In this document: piece after piece, positions 8,676 to 16,081 of the stretch | Numbering within the stretch: position 1 is the first letter of the stretch | Layout: each line of letters begins with the position of its first letter | Origin: Lentzea aerocolonigenes | GTDB lineage: Bacteria > Actinomycetota > Actinomycetes > Mycobacteriales > Pseudonocardiaceae | Length of the DNA: 64,000 nucleotides | Assembly (NCBI RefSeq): GCF_000974445.1 | Contig: NZ_BBOJ01000027.1 | Span: forward strand, 1-64,000 | Direction: 5' to 3' | The notes under the pieces: generated by a model | What the model was told of the DNA's origin: nothing | Seen by the model: only the letters and a program-made list of their open reading frames with translations | The model's database searches: none | Program-made: the position numbers and the translations under genes

Positions 8676-8691
8676 CCACCCTGCAGGGTGG
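8676..8691. promoter_or_regulatory. Perfect 16-bp palindrome in a divergent promoter region
   Basis: CCACCCTGCAGGGTGG lies between the start of the diterpene operon (8579, minus) and the CBS gene (8737, plus). Its symmetry and place suggest a repressor or activator site for one or both. No regulator gene is adjacent. Confidence 0.45.
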
Positions 8692-8736
8692 TTCGGCCGG
8701 GCGGATCCTGTGGACGGGCGAGAAAAGGAGGAGGTT

Positions 8737-9147
8737 GTGACCACAGCACGCGAGATCATGCACCCCGGAGTGCAGTGCGTGAACGAGGACGCGAGCCTCG
8801 TCGAGGCCGCCCGCATGATGCGGGACCTCGACGTCGGATCCCTGCCGATCTGCGGCAAGGACGACCGGCTGCACGGAATCATCACCGACCGCGACATCGT
8901 GATCAGGGCCGTCGCCGCCGGGATGGACCTGGCGACGACCCGCGTGAGCGAGTTCGGCGGGCACGTGCACTGGGTCGACGCGGACGACTCGCTGGCGCAC
9001 GTGCTGGAGACGATGGGAGACAACCAGATCCGGCGGTTGCCGGTGATCGACAACCACCGGCTGGTGGGCATGGTGTCGGAGGCGGACCTCGCCCGGCACC
9101 TGCCGGAGGACCAGCTGGCGTCGTTCGTGGAACGCGTCTACGCCTGA
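8737..9147 (+). CDS. CBS-domain pair protein
   Basis: 136 residues made of two CBS motifs and little else. The first ends LHGIITDRDIVIRAVA and the second LVGMVSEADLARHL; both show the GxxT/SxxD end typical of adenosyl-ligand binding. Such stand-alone pairs sense AMP/ATP or bind partner enzymes; the partner is unknown here. The GTG at 8737 follows an AGGAGGAGG run (8726-8734) and is preferred over the upstream ATG at 8710. The 3' end overlaps the convergent TetR gene by ten bases. Confidence 0.88.
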   Translation: MTTAREIMHPGVQCVNEDASLVEAARMMRDLDVGSLPICGKDDRLHGIITDRDIVIRAVAAGMDLATTRVSEFGGHVHWVDADDSLAHVLETMGDNQIRRLPVIDNHRLVGMVSEADLARHLPEDQLASFVERVYA

Positions 9148-9734
9148 GCCTCGAAGGGCTGCGGCGATTCCTTCAGGCCCGAGAAGACGGCGGCGATCAG
9201 ACGCCGGCCCTGGGTCACGCCGTCGTCGTTGTTAGGGACGCGCCACAAGAAGCTCATGAGCATGATGATGTCCGCCGGGTCGTGGCCGGGGGCGATGGCG
9301 CCCTCGGCCACGCAGGCGTCGACCAGCTTCGTCACGGCCGCGGTGGCGGGCCCCCACGAGGCGTCGATCATTTCCTGGGCCGCGGCGCCGTGCAGCGCGT
9401 CACCGAGACCGTGCTTGATGCGGATGTAGGCCGACAGCGTCTCGAACCACTCGACGAACGCGGCCTTGGCCGACGAGTGACGCGCCAGCACCTCGTCGGC
9501 GGCGATGGTCAGACGTTCGATGTCGTGCTGGTAAGCCGCGAGGATCAGGTCTTCGCGGGTCGGGAAGTGGCGGTACAGCGTCCCCGCTCCGACCCCGGCG
9601 CGTTTGGCGACCTCGCTCAACGGCACCAGCGGGTTGTCCGCGAACAGCTCGTGAGCAGCCTCGATGATCGCGACACGGTTGCGCGCGGCGGCTTTGCGCT
9701 GCGTGCCGTAGGTGCTCGGCGTCTCGTCGGTCAT
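9138..9734 (-). CDS. TetR-family repressor of the adjacent reductase operon
   Basis: 198 residues. The N-terminal helix-turn-helix reads VPLSEVAKRAGVGAGTLYRHFPTREDL (residues about 37-63), typical TetR; the C-terminal half is the ligand and dimer domain. Divergently transcribed from the aldo-keto reductase gene. Two copies of a perfect palindrome lie in the 104-bp gap, strongly suggesting autoregulation and control of the reductase/DUF998 pair. The ligand is not predictable. Confidence 0.92.
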   Translation of the reverse strand: MTDETPSTYGTQRKAAARNRVAIIEAAHELFADNPLVPLSEVAKRAGVGAGTLYRHFPTREDLILAAYQHDIERLTIAADEVLARHSSAKAAFVEWFETLSAYIRIKHGLGDALHGAAAQEMIDASWGPATAAVTKLVDACVAEGAIAPGHDPADIIMLMSFLWRVPNNDDGVTQGRRLIAAVFSGLKESPQPFEAQA

Positions 9735-9757
9735 GGCCCAATGATGCCCTCCGATTG

Positions 9758-9814
9758 ACTCGCGGAGGATCCTCCGCTAGTTTTGCGGCCACTTGCGGAG
9801 GATCCTCCGCGAGT
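9758..9814. promoter_or_regulatory. Paired palindromic operators (probable TetR sites)
   Basis: GCGGAGGATCCTCCGC occurs twice, at 9762-9777 and 9795-9810, each a perfect 16-bp palindrome. The symmetry extends almost perfectly to 24 bp (9758-9781 and 9791-9814), both sites starting ACT and ending AGT with one mismatched pair. Centres are 33 bp apart, about three helical turns, so two dimers would bind the same face. Confidence 0.75.
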
Positions 9815-9838
9815 TCGGCCTCTCGGAAGGCACCCTCC

Positions 9839-10888
9839 ATGCGTTATGTGAAGCTCGGGAGCACGGGCCTCGACGTCTCCCCCGTCGCGATCGGCGCGAT
9901 GACCTACGGCGAACCCGGAAACGGCCACCCCGTCTGGTCACTCGGCGAAGCCGACGCCCGCCCCCTGATCAGGCACGCTCTGGACGCGGGCATCAACTTC
10001 TTCGACACCGCGAACATGTACTCGAACGGCTCCAGCGAGGAGATCCTCGGACGTGCGCTGCGCGACTTCGCGAACCGCGACGACGTCGTGATCGCGACCA
10101 AGCTGCGCCACCCGATGCGCCCAGGCCCGAACGGGAAAGGCTTGTCCCGCAAGGCGGTCATGACCGAGGTCGACCACTCGCTGCGCCGGCTCGGCACCGA
10201 CCACATCGACCTCTACCAGGTGCACCGCAACGATCACTCGACGCCGCTCGAGGAGACCCTCGAAGCACTGCACGACCTCGTGAAGGCCGGCAAGGTGCGC
10301 TACCTCGGGGCGTCGTCGATGTTCGCCTGGGAGTTCGCGAAGGCCCTGCACCTGCAGAAGCTGCACGGCTGGACGTGGTTCTCCTCCATGCAGAACCACT
10401 ACAACCTGCTCGCCCGCGAGGAAGAACGCGAGATGATCCCGCTCTGCCTGGACGAGGGGGTCGGGACCATCATCTGGAGCCCTCTCGCCCGCGGCCGGCT
10501 CGCCCGCGGCTGGGACGACGCGAGGTCCACCGCCCGTTCCGAAACCGACGCCGCTTACGCGGACCTCCTCTACTCCCCGGAGCAGGAAGCGTCGAACCGC
10601 GCCATCGTCGACGCCGTCGGCAAGGTCGCGGCCGCCCACGGCGTGAGTCGCGCGGCCGTCGCACTGGCCTGGCTGCACCGCCAGCCGGTGGTCACCGCTC
10701 CGCTGGTCGGCGCCGGGTCGATCGCGCAGATCGACGACGCGATCGCGTCGCTGGACGTCGACCTCACCGATGACGACGTGCGAGCCCTCACCGCCCCTTA
10801 CACCCCGCGCTACGACTGGCAGGGCGTCTCCGACGAGGCGACCATGAACGCCATCCGCGCCCGTGTCCCGGGAATGGCACTCGCGTGA
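9839..10888 (+). CDS. Aldo/keto reductase
   Basis: 349 residues forming a full TIM-barrel reductase. The catalytic tetrad is visible: Asp in FFDTANMYSNG, Tyr in the same segment, Lys in IATKLRHP and His in YQVHRND. The C-terminal VAPLVGAGSI-like segment binds NADPH. It reduces carbonyls with NADPH in the cytoplasm; the natural substrate is unknown. The ATG at 9839 has GGAAGG eight bases upstream and the protein starts directly at MRYVKLG, the family start. Controlled by the divergent TetR through two operators, and overlaps the next gene (GTGA). Confidence 0.93.
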   Translation: MRYVKLGSTGLDVSPVAIGAMTYGEPGNGHPVWSLGEADARPLIRHALDAGINFFDTANMYSNGSSEEILGRALRDFANRDDVVIATKLRHPMRPGPNGKGLSRKAVMTEVDHSLRRLGTDHIDLYQVHRNDHSTPLEETLEALHDLVKAGKVRYLGASSMFAWEFAKALHLQKLHGWTWFSSMQNHYNLLAREEEREMIPLCLDEGVGTIIWSPLARGRLARGWDDARSTARSETDAAYADLLYSPEQEASNRAIVDAVGKVAAAHGVSRAAVALAWLHRQPVVTAPLVGAGSIAQIDDAIASLDVDLTDDDVRALTAPYTPRYDWQGVSDEATMNAIRARVPGMALA

Positions 10889-11613
10889 GGCCGATCGTCC
10901 GCTCCGGTCCCGCCGCCCGCGCCGGAGCACTCCTGATCTTCCTCGGCCCGCTGGTGTCGTGGGCCGAGGAACTCGTCACGGCGGCGGCGTGGCAGGAACC
11001 GCACTACTCGCCGCTGTACAACTGGGTCAGCCACCTGGGCCTGACAGGTCCGAGCGAGGTCGCGTTCGGACAGGTCGGCAACTCCCCGCTGGGAGCCGCC
11101 ATGGACATCGGCTGGGTCCTCTACGGCGTGATGCTCGTCATCGGCGCGTTCCTCACCTTCGACGCGCGCAAGGGTGTGCGGCCGACAGCGATCATCGCGC
11201 TGGCGGTCCTGTCCGGTGTCGGTGTGTCCCTCGTGGGGATCTTCCAGGGATCCAACGAGAACGTGGCGAACGGACTGATCGCGTTCCACACCCTCGGCGC
11301 ACAGAGCGTGATGGTCGCGGGAAACCTGATGGCGGTCGTCGTCGGAGCCAGTGGTGCCCGGATCGGCCTGAGCCGGGGCCGCGGCGTCGCGAGCGTCCTG
11401 CTGGGGATGGTGGGCCTGGTCGCGTTCCCCGCCTTCATGGCCAACGCGCTGACCGGCTGGCTGTGGAACATCGGACTGTTCGAGCGCGCCGTGATCTACC
11501 CGATCATGATCAGTCACGTGCTCCTCGGCAGCGCCCTCGTCCGGGCAGCACACCGTCGCACCGCGCTTCAGCCGTTCAACGGGGACCTTCCGGCCTTGAG
11601 CCCGGCAGGCTGA
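10885..11613 (+). CDS. DUF998 integral membrane protein
   Basis: 242 residues with about six membrane helices. The pattern YSPLYNWVSHLG then GIFQGSNENVANGL and FHTLGA matches DUF998 (PF06197), a family of unknown function. Its GTG overlaps the reductase stop by four bases, so it belongs to the TetR-controlled operon. It overlaps the convergent NUDIX gene by 38 bases at the 3' end. A second DUF998-type protein is encoded at 30.7-31.3 kb. Confidence 0.85.
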   Translation: MRPIVRSGPAARAGALLIFLGPLVSWAEELVTAAAWQEPHYSPLYNWVSHLGLTGPSEVAFGQVGNSPLGAAMDIGWVLYGVMLVIGAFLTFDARKGVRPTAIIALAVLSGVGVSLVGIFQGSNENVANGLIAFHTLGAQSVMVAGNLMAVVVGASGARIGLSRGRGVASVLLGMVGLVAFPAFMANALTGWLWNIGLFERAVIYPIMISHVLLGSALVRAAHRRTALQPFNGDLPALSPAG

Positions 11614-12043
11614 CGCCGTGTTCGAGATAACGGGTCTCGCCTGACTCCCGGGCTCGCAGCGCTTGGGTGACGCGGCGCGCGAGCCTGGGGATCAGGCGTC
11701 GCCCGGCCTCTTCCGGCGGCACGAACTCGTACGACTTCAGCTCTTCGGCCTGGAGCCGGATTTCGTCCTGAGCGGTGAGAACGCCGCCTTCGAACACGAA
11801 GAGCACGCGGTCGTCGTCGCGCGGTGCCCAGTCGACCACGAGCAGGCGGCCGGGTTCCCTGACGAGGCCCAGCTCTTCCTCGACCTCGCGTTTGCAGGCT
11901 TCGCGCGGAGTCTCGCCGTGTTCGATCACGCCGCCGGGGATGTCCCAGTTCGGCTTGTAGGTCGGTTCGACGAGCAGGACGCGCCCTGCCTCGTCGAAGA
12001 ACAGGGCGCCGGCCGCGGAGATCGGTCTGCTGCTGTGATCCAC
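11576..12043 (-). CDS. NUDIX hydrolase
   Basis: 155 residues. The NUDIX box is intact: GGVIEHGETPREA followed by REVEEELGL, giving G-x5-E-x7-RE-x2-EE-x-G. The family cleaves nucleoside diphosphates linked to other groups, using magnesium; substrate unknown. GTG at 12043 lies 17 bases downstream of the CCA end of the tRNA-Ile-like gene, so it may be read from the same transcript as the tRNA array. Confidence 0.92.
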   Translation of the reverse strand: MDHSSRPISAAGALFFDEAGRVLLVEPTYKPNWDIPGGVIEHGETPREACKREVEEELGLVREPGRLLVVDWAPRDDDRVLFVFEGGVLTAQDEIRLQAEELKSYEFVPPEEAGRRLIPRLARRVTQALRARESGETRYLEHGVSLPGSRPEGPR

Positions 12044-12059
12044 GGCTTCCTTTGTACGT

Positions 12060-12136
12060 TGGTCGTCCCGCCAGGACTTGAACCTGGGACCTGCCGCGTA
12101 TCAGACGGACGCTCTCACCGGCTGAGCTACGGGACG
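12060..12136 (-). tRNA. tRNA-Ile (GAT) with encoded CCA
   Basis: Acceptor stem CGTCCCG (12130-12136) pairs fully with CGGGACG (12064-12070), discriminator A and an encoded CCA (12060-12062) follow. T-arm CCAGG/CCTGG with TTCAAGT loop is perfect. Anticodon loop CTGATAC gives GAT. The anticodon stem has one mismatch at its outer pair and one G-T pair. Near-canonical; the last of six tRNA-like genes in the array. Confidence 0.75.
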
Positions 12137-12140
12137 GAAG

Positions 12141-12209
12141 TGGAAGACGAGGGTGTCGAACCCTCCACGGCGATCTTGCAAGGATCGTCTGCGCACCGGC
12201 GCGTCCCCC
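12141..12209 (-). tRNA. tRNA-Ala-like (TGC) with reduced D-arm
   Basis: 69 bases. Acceptor GGGGGAC pairs with GTCTTCC (two G-T pairs), anticodon arm CGATC/GATCG with loop CTTGCAA gives TGC, and T-arm GAGGG/CCCTC with TTCGACA is perfect. The D-arm is only GCGC-CGGT-GCGC, so the usual U8, A9 and long D-loop are missing. No encoded CCA. It may be a divergent tRNA, a tRNA mimic or a decaying gene. Confidence 0.5.
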
Positions 12210-12227
12210 GTTGTTCAGTTGTCTGCG

Positions 12228-12300
12228 TGCCCCCACCGGGATTCGAACCTGGACTGGACGCGTTCTGAGCGCGTTGCCTCTTCCGTTGGGCTACAGGGGC
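12228..12300 (-). tRNA. Class I tRNA with Leu anticodon CAG
   Basis: 73 bases. Acceptor GCCCCTG/TGGGGGC pairs throughout (with G-T pairs), anticodon stem ACGCG/CGCGT is perfect with loop CTCAGAA, anticodon CAG (Leu). T-stem has one A-C mismatch. The variable region is only five bases, whereas bacterial tRNA-Leu normally has a long variable arm. Its amino-acid identity is therefore doubtful. One base separates it from the next tRNA. Confidence 0.6.
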
Positions 12301-12301
12301 G

Positions 12302-12375
12302 TGCGGATCCGGGGAGTCGAACCCCGACTGTCATGGCCCTCAACCATGTGCCTCTACCAGTTGGGCTAGATCCAC
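12302..12375 (-). tRNA. Class I tRNA with Leu anticodon GAG
   Basis: 74 bases and structurally clean: acceptor GTGGATC/GATCCGC, anticodon stem CATGG/CCATG and T-stem CGGGG/CCCCG all pair. The anticodon loop TTGAGGG gives GAG (Leu). The variable region is five bases (ACAGT), so it is class I, unlike normal tRNA-Leu. Encoded CCA is absent. Confidence 0.7.
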
Positions 12376-12383
12376 TTCGAGCG

Positions 12384-12456
12384 AGCGGCCGGAGGGCATC
12401 GAACCCTCTGCTTCGGTTTGGAAGACCGACGTGTCCGCCGAGTTCACCACGACCGC
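12384..12456 (-). tRNA. tRNA-Gly (TCC)
   Basis: 73 bases. Acceptor GCGGTCG/CGGCCGC, anticodon stem TCGGT/ACCGA with loop CTTCCAA (TCC), and T-arm GAGGG/CCCTC with TTCGATG all pair. The D-stem is three pairs (GTG/CAC) around a loop that keeps a GG. Encoded CCA is absent. Confidence 0.7.
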
Positions 12457-12471
12457 GTGTTTTTCTGGCAG

Positions 12472-12540
12472 CACCGACGGAAGGAGTCGAACCCTCGGGA
12501 AACGGGTTTGGAATCCGTTCCGCTTCCGAAGCTCGTCGGC
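12472..12540 (-). tRNA. tRNA-Trp-like (CCA) with minimal D-arm
   Basis: 69 bases. Acceptor GCCGACG/CGTCGGT and T-arm GAGGG/CCTTC pair. The anticodon loop read as seven bases is TTCCAAA, giving CCA (Trp); its closing pair would be A-C, and a nine-base loop on AACGG/CCGTT is the alternative. The D-arm is GCTT-CGG-AAGC, a three-base loop that lacks the conserved features. First tRNA-like gene after the terminator at 12554-12587. Confidence 0.5.
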
Positions 12541-12553
12541 ATTGTTGGGTTGC

Positions 12554-12587
12554 AAAAAGAAAACCGCCCAGGGTTTCCCGTGGGCGG
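12554..12587 (-). terminator. Rho-independent terminator
   Basis: On the minus strand a CCGCCCA/TGGGCGG stem, extended by GGG/CCC over AAA, is followed by TTTTCTTTTT. It lies after the 29-codon ORF and before the tRNA array, so the array needs its own promoter or readthrough. Confidence 0.85.
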
Positions 12588-12614
12588 CTCCGAGGTCATG
12601 ACCTGGGGATCAGG

Positions 12615-12704
12615 TCATGGCGTGGAGCCCCACGCCACCGCCAGCAGACCGCCGGCGATGAGGGCGAGAATTCGCCATCCCGCAAGCTCCGCCTTGGCAA
12701 GCAT
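12615..12704 (-). CDS. 29-residue small membrane protein
   Basis: A short ORF starting MLAKAELAGWRILALIA and ending VAWGSTP, with one predicted membrane helix (about residues 9-25). ATG at 12704 is preceded by GGAGGA with five or six bases of spacing, and the ORF is followed by a strong terminator, so it looks like a real unit. It lies downstream of the SARP gene on the same strand. I recognise no family. Confidence 0.55.
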   Translation of the reverse strand: MLAKAELAGWRILALIAGGLLAVAWGSTP

Positions 12705-12746
12705 GTCTTCCTCCGGTTGATCTCTCGCTGTGTTGATGGGCCCAAG

Positions 12747-15512
12747 TTATGTGACGGGCGGACGGCCGTGCAACGCATTTAAGCGCGTTCCAGATAGTGG
12801 ATTCCCGTCGAGATCGTCGAGTTGGCGTTGCACGCGCTCGGCGGCGTCGTCGCGGCCTTGTCGCCGGTACAGCTCCACTGCTTCGCGCCACGCTTCGCGG
12901 GCCTGGTCGTGGTGCCCGAGGGCGAGGTGGGGCCGGCCGATCTTGTCGAGCAGTTCCGCCGCCACGTAGTCGTTGCCCATCCCCCTGAACAGCGTGAGGG
13001 CCTGGAGGTAGTGGGCGACCGACTGCCGGTGGTCGCCGAGGCCGTGGGCGATGAACCCGAGACTGTGCTGGTTGGCACCCTCACCAGTGGCGTCGCGGTG
13101 GCGTTGGTACAGGGCGAAGGCGGCGTTGCAGTGGTCGTGGGCGGTGCCGAAGTCGCCCAGGTTCGCGGCGTGCCAGCCCACCGCGTTGAGCGCGTGGGCT
13201 TCCCACACCGGCGCGTCGATGGTGCGGTAGAGGTCGAGGGCGCGACGAGCGTGGTCCATGGCGCGCCGGTCGTCACCCCGTTCTCCCCAGATCACGGCGA
13301 GCACCCGGTGGGTGAGCGCGTGTTCGGGAACGTCTCGGTGCCGCGCGGCCACGGCGAGAGCCTGGTCCAGGTGACCGATGGCCTCTTCGTACGAGCCCAG
13401 CCGGGCGTGGGCGCGGCCGAGGTTTCTGAAGGCGCGGCTGCGGGTGGCGGGATCCGGCAGGTGCTGTGCGGCGTCCAGGGCCGCTCGCCACACGGCGATC
13501 GCGTCGTGCACGTACCCGCGGCGGAGGTGGAAGGTGTCCATCGTCCGGGCGAGGTGCCAGACGGTGTGGTGGTCGCCGCGGGAGATCGCGGTGCGCTGGG
13601 TGGCCAGCAGCGTGGCGTATTCGGCCTGCAGCCAGGCCATCGCGGCGGCGGCGTCGGGCAGCGGGTGCGGCTGGACGGCCGGTGGGTCGAGTTCCACGGG
13701 CTGGCGGTGCGGTTCCAGGAGGCGGTCGGCGGCGTGGGCGGTGTGCAGGTGGAAGTCCATCACCCGCGTCAGGGCCGCTTCCCGCACGTGGCCGGGCAGT
13801 TCGTGAGCGATGGTGGCGGCGTACTCCTGGACCAGGTCGTGCATGCCGTACCGCCCGTGCGGCCGCCGTTCCAGCAACGACGCTTCCTCCAGCGCCGACA
13901 ACGCCTTGCGCGCCGCGGCCGGGGGCAGGCCGGTGAGAGCGGCCGCGGCGGGCAGGGTGGTGTCGGGACCCGGTGCGATGCCCAGCAGTCCGAACAGGGT
14001 GCGTTGCTGGTCGGTGAGGTGCCGCAGGGACCACGACAGGACGGTGGGCAGGCTCGCGTCGGGGTCGTCGGAGTCCAGGGCGGCCAGGCCGAGGTCGCGC
14101 AGTTCGGTGACGAGGTCGTGCAGCAGGTCCGGCTGGCTGCGGATGCGGGCGGCGACCAGTCCGAGCGCCAGCGGGAGCCCACCGCACAGGCCGATCAGTT
14201 CGGTGATCGCTTCGCCGTCATCGATCGCCGTGCTCAACAGGGCGCGGGCTTCGGTGTCGGTCAGCACGTCGAGGTTGACGGGGTGTGCGCCGTGACGGGT
14301 GAGCAGTGCGGTGAGCCGGTGGCGGCTGGTGATCAGGACGGTGCAGGAGCTTCCGCCGGGCAGCAGCGGCACGACCTGGTCGGGAGCGGCGGCGTTGTCC
14401 AGCAGGACCAGCATCCGTTTGCCGGCCGTGTGACTGCGGTAGAGCGCGGCGAGGGCGTCCGGGTCCTGCGGCTGGTGCCTGCGGTCGACACCCAGTGCGG
14501 TCAGGAAGCCGGCGAGCACGTCGGTGGCGTCCTTGGGATCACCGGGGCTGAAGCCGCGCAGGTCCACCGCCAGCTGCCCGTCCGGGAAGCGGTGCAGGTT
14601 CAGGTGTGCCCACGTGAGAGCGAGCCAGGTCTTGCCGATGCCGCCGGTGCCGCTGATCGCGGTGGTGAGGGCGCGGTCGAGCTCGGCCAGCTGGGCCACG
14701 CGGCCGGCGAACCGTGTCGGTGCGGCCGACAGCTGGGCGGGCACCACCCGGGGTGGACGCGTTCCCGTCGCGACGAGGGACAGCGCGGGATCGGCGGTCA
14801 GGATCCGCTGGTGCACCTCCTGGAGCGCGGGGCTGGGATCGGCGCCCAGTTCCTCGACCAGCCGTTTCCTCAGCCGTTGGTGGTGCTCCAGAGCGTCCGC
14901 GGTGCGTCCTGCCTGGTGCAGCGCCAGCATGAACTGGCCCGCGACCAGCTCGTCCAACGGGTGTTCGGCGGCTCGTGCGGCGAGCTCGACCACCAGGTCG
15001 ACGCCCTGGCCCAGGCGCAGCCGCACGGTGGTCAGCTCGTGCTGCGCGGCCAGCCGTTCCTGCTCGAGCCGGTCGCCTTCCGCTTCGGCCCACTCACCGT
15101 GCACGCCGGTCAACGCGTGTCCGCGCCACAACTGCAGCGCGCGAGTCAGCAGTTGAGCCGTCTGCTCGTCGTCGGCTTCCGCATCGGCCGCGGCACGCAG
15201 GTCGCGGAACCTGTGCAGGTCCGTCACGGGCTCCGACAGGGCGTAGCCACCGGAGCGGCGCACGATGGTCACGCCGTCGGGGCCGCTCAACGCACGGCGC
15301 AGCCGGGAGATGTAGTTGTGCAACGTCGACCGCGTCCGTGGTTCCGCGTCGGCGCCCCAGACCCGCTCGACCACCCTGTCGACCGGTACGACCCGCCCGG
15401 CGTCGACCGCCAGAGCCGCCAGCACGCACCGCTGTCTCGGTGTGCCCAGATCCACCGGCTGCCCGTCGGCTTCAGCGCTGAACTCGCCCAGCAGACGCAC
15501 CAGCACCGACAC
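12747..15512 (-). CDS. SARP-family activator with NB-ARC and TPR domains (AfsR-like)
   Basis: 921 residues from GTG 15512. Order: OmpR-type winged helix (LLGEFSAE to RLRRALSG, residues about 1-85), bacterial transcriptional activation domain (to about 245), NB-ARC ATPase with P-loop GTGGIGKT near residue 295, then TPR-like helical repeats to the C-terminus (EEAIGHLDQALAV and similar). Such proteins activate antibiotic or developmental genes by binding direct repeats. GTG 15512 has AGGAGG eight bases upstream; an in-frame ATG at 15542 would add ten residues. Distance to the diterpene operon (over 4 kb) leaves its target unknown. Confidence 0.92.
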   Translation of the reverse strand: MSVLVRLLGEFSAEADGQPVDLGTPRQRCVLAALAVDAGRVVPVDRVVERVWGADAEPRTRSTLHNYISRLRRALSGPDGVTIVRRSGGYALSEPVTDLHRFRDLRAAADAEADDEQTAQLLTRALQLWRGHALTGVHGEWAEAEGDRLEQERLAAQHELTTVRLRLGQGVDLVVELAARAAEHPLDELVAGQFMLALHQAGRTADALEHHQRLRKRLVEELGADPSPALQEVHQRILTADPALSLVATGTRPPRVVPAQLSAAPTRFAGRVAQLAELDRALTTAISGTGGIGKTWLALTWAHLNLHRFPDGQLAVDLRGFSPGDPKDATDVLAGFLTALGVDRRHQPQDPDALAALYRSHTAGKRMLVLLDNAAAPDQVVPLLPGGSSCTVLITSRHRLTALLTRHGAHPVNLDVLTDTEARALLSTAIDDGEAITELIGLCGGLPLALGLVAARIRSQPDLLHDLVTELRDLGLAALDSDDPDASLPTVLSWSLRHLTDQQRTLFGLLGIAPGPDTTLPAAAALTGLPPAAARKALSALEEASLLERRPHGRYGMHDLVQEYAATIAHELPGHVREAALTRVMDFHLHTAHAADRLLEPHRQPVELDPPAVQPHPLPDAAAAMAWLQAEYATLLATQRTAISRGDHHTVWHLARTMDTFHLRRGYVHDAIAVWRAALDAAQHLPDPATRSRAFRNLGRAHARLGSYEEAIGHLDQALAVAARHRDVPEHALTHRVLAVIWGERGDDRRAMDHARRALDLYRTIDAPVWEAHALNAVGWHAANLGDFGTAHDHCNAAFALYQRHRDATGEGANQHSLGFIAHGLGDHRQSVAHYLQALTLFRGMGNDYVAAELLDKIGRPHLALGHHDQAREAWREAVELYRRQGRDDAAERVQRQLDDLDGNPLSGTRLNALHGRPPVT

Positions 15513-15688
15513 ACCCACCGCCTCCTCGTGGCCTCCGGACATAGTGGCCTGAGCAGCGCCGTACAGAAAACCTGTGAGCGTTTCACCTGCCCGGCCACGC
15601 ATCCTGGCACCGGGTCGCTCCCCTGGTGGCCCGAATGGCGAATGGCGCGCAGCCTGGGGGATGCGCGCCGTTCGACAAAATTCAGGAA

Positions 15689-16081
15689 TCAGACGGTGAA
15701 GCCCAACGCCCGCAACTGCTCGCGGCCGTCGTCGGTGATCTTCTCCGGGCCCCACGGCGGCATCCACACCCAGTTGATGCGGAAGTCCGACACCAGGCCG
15801 CCTCCCGTACCGCCGGTCAGGGCCGCACGGGTCTGGTCCTCGATGACGTCGGTCAGCGGGCAGGCCGCCGAGGTGAGCGTCATGTCGATGGTGGCGACGT
15901 TCTTCTCGTCGATGTGGATGTCGTAGACGAGACCGAGGTCGACGACGTTGATGCCGAGCTCCGGGTCCACGACGTCGCGCATCGCCTCTTCCACGTCGTC
16001 CAGTGCGGCGACGTCGGCCTTCGGCTCGAAGACCGGCATGCCTTCCGCGCCGCGAACGACCTCTTCCGACTCGGTGCTCAT
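15689..16081 (-). CDS. sufT: Fe-S cluster assembly factor SufT (DUF59/MIP18-like)
   Basis: 130 residues. DPELGINVVDLGLVY and TLTSAACPLTD are the DUF59 motifs, the latter with the conserved Cys. The protein helps deliver Fe-S clusters to target enzymes. ATG at 16081 overlaps the sufU stop (ATGA) with AGGGAG just upstream. Last gene of the suf operon, matching Rv1466 in position. Confidence 0.93.
   Translation of the reverse strand: MSTESEEVVRGAEGMPVFEPKADVAALDDVEEAMRDVVDPELGINVVDLGLVYDIHIDEKNVATIDMTLTSAACPLTDVIEDQTRAALTGGTGGGLVSDFRINWVWMPPWGPEKITDDGREQLRALGFTV

Noticed and set aside
15543..15688. Repeats GAATGGC and GCGCGC upstream of the SARP gene
   Set aside because: Too short and degenerate to call SARP-binding direct repeats with confidence.
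12822..15926. A 1034-codon plus-strand open frame opposite the SARP gene
   Set aside because: It is an antisense shadow of a well-supported SARP-NB-ARC-TPR gene in G+C-rich DNA and shows no domain pattern.
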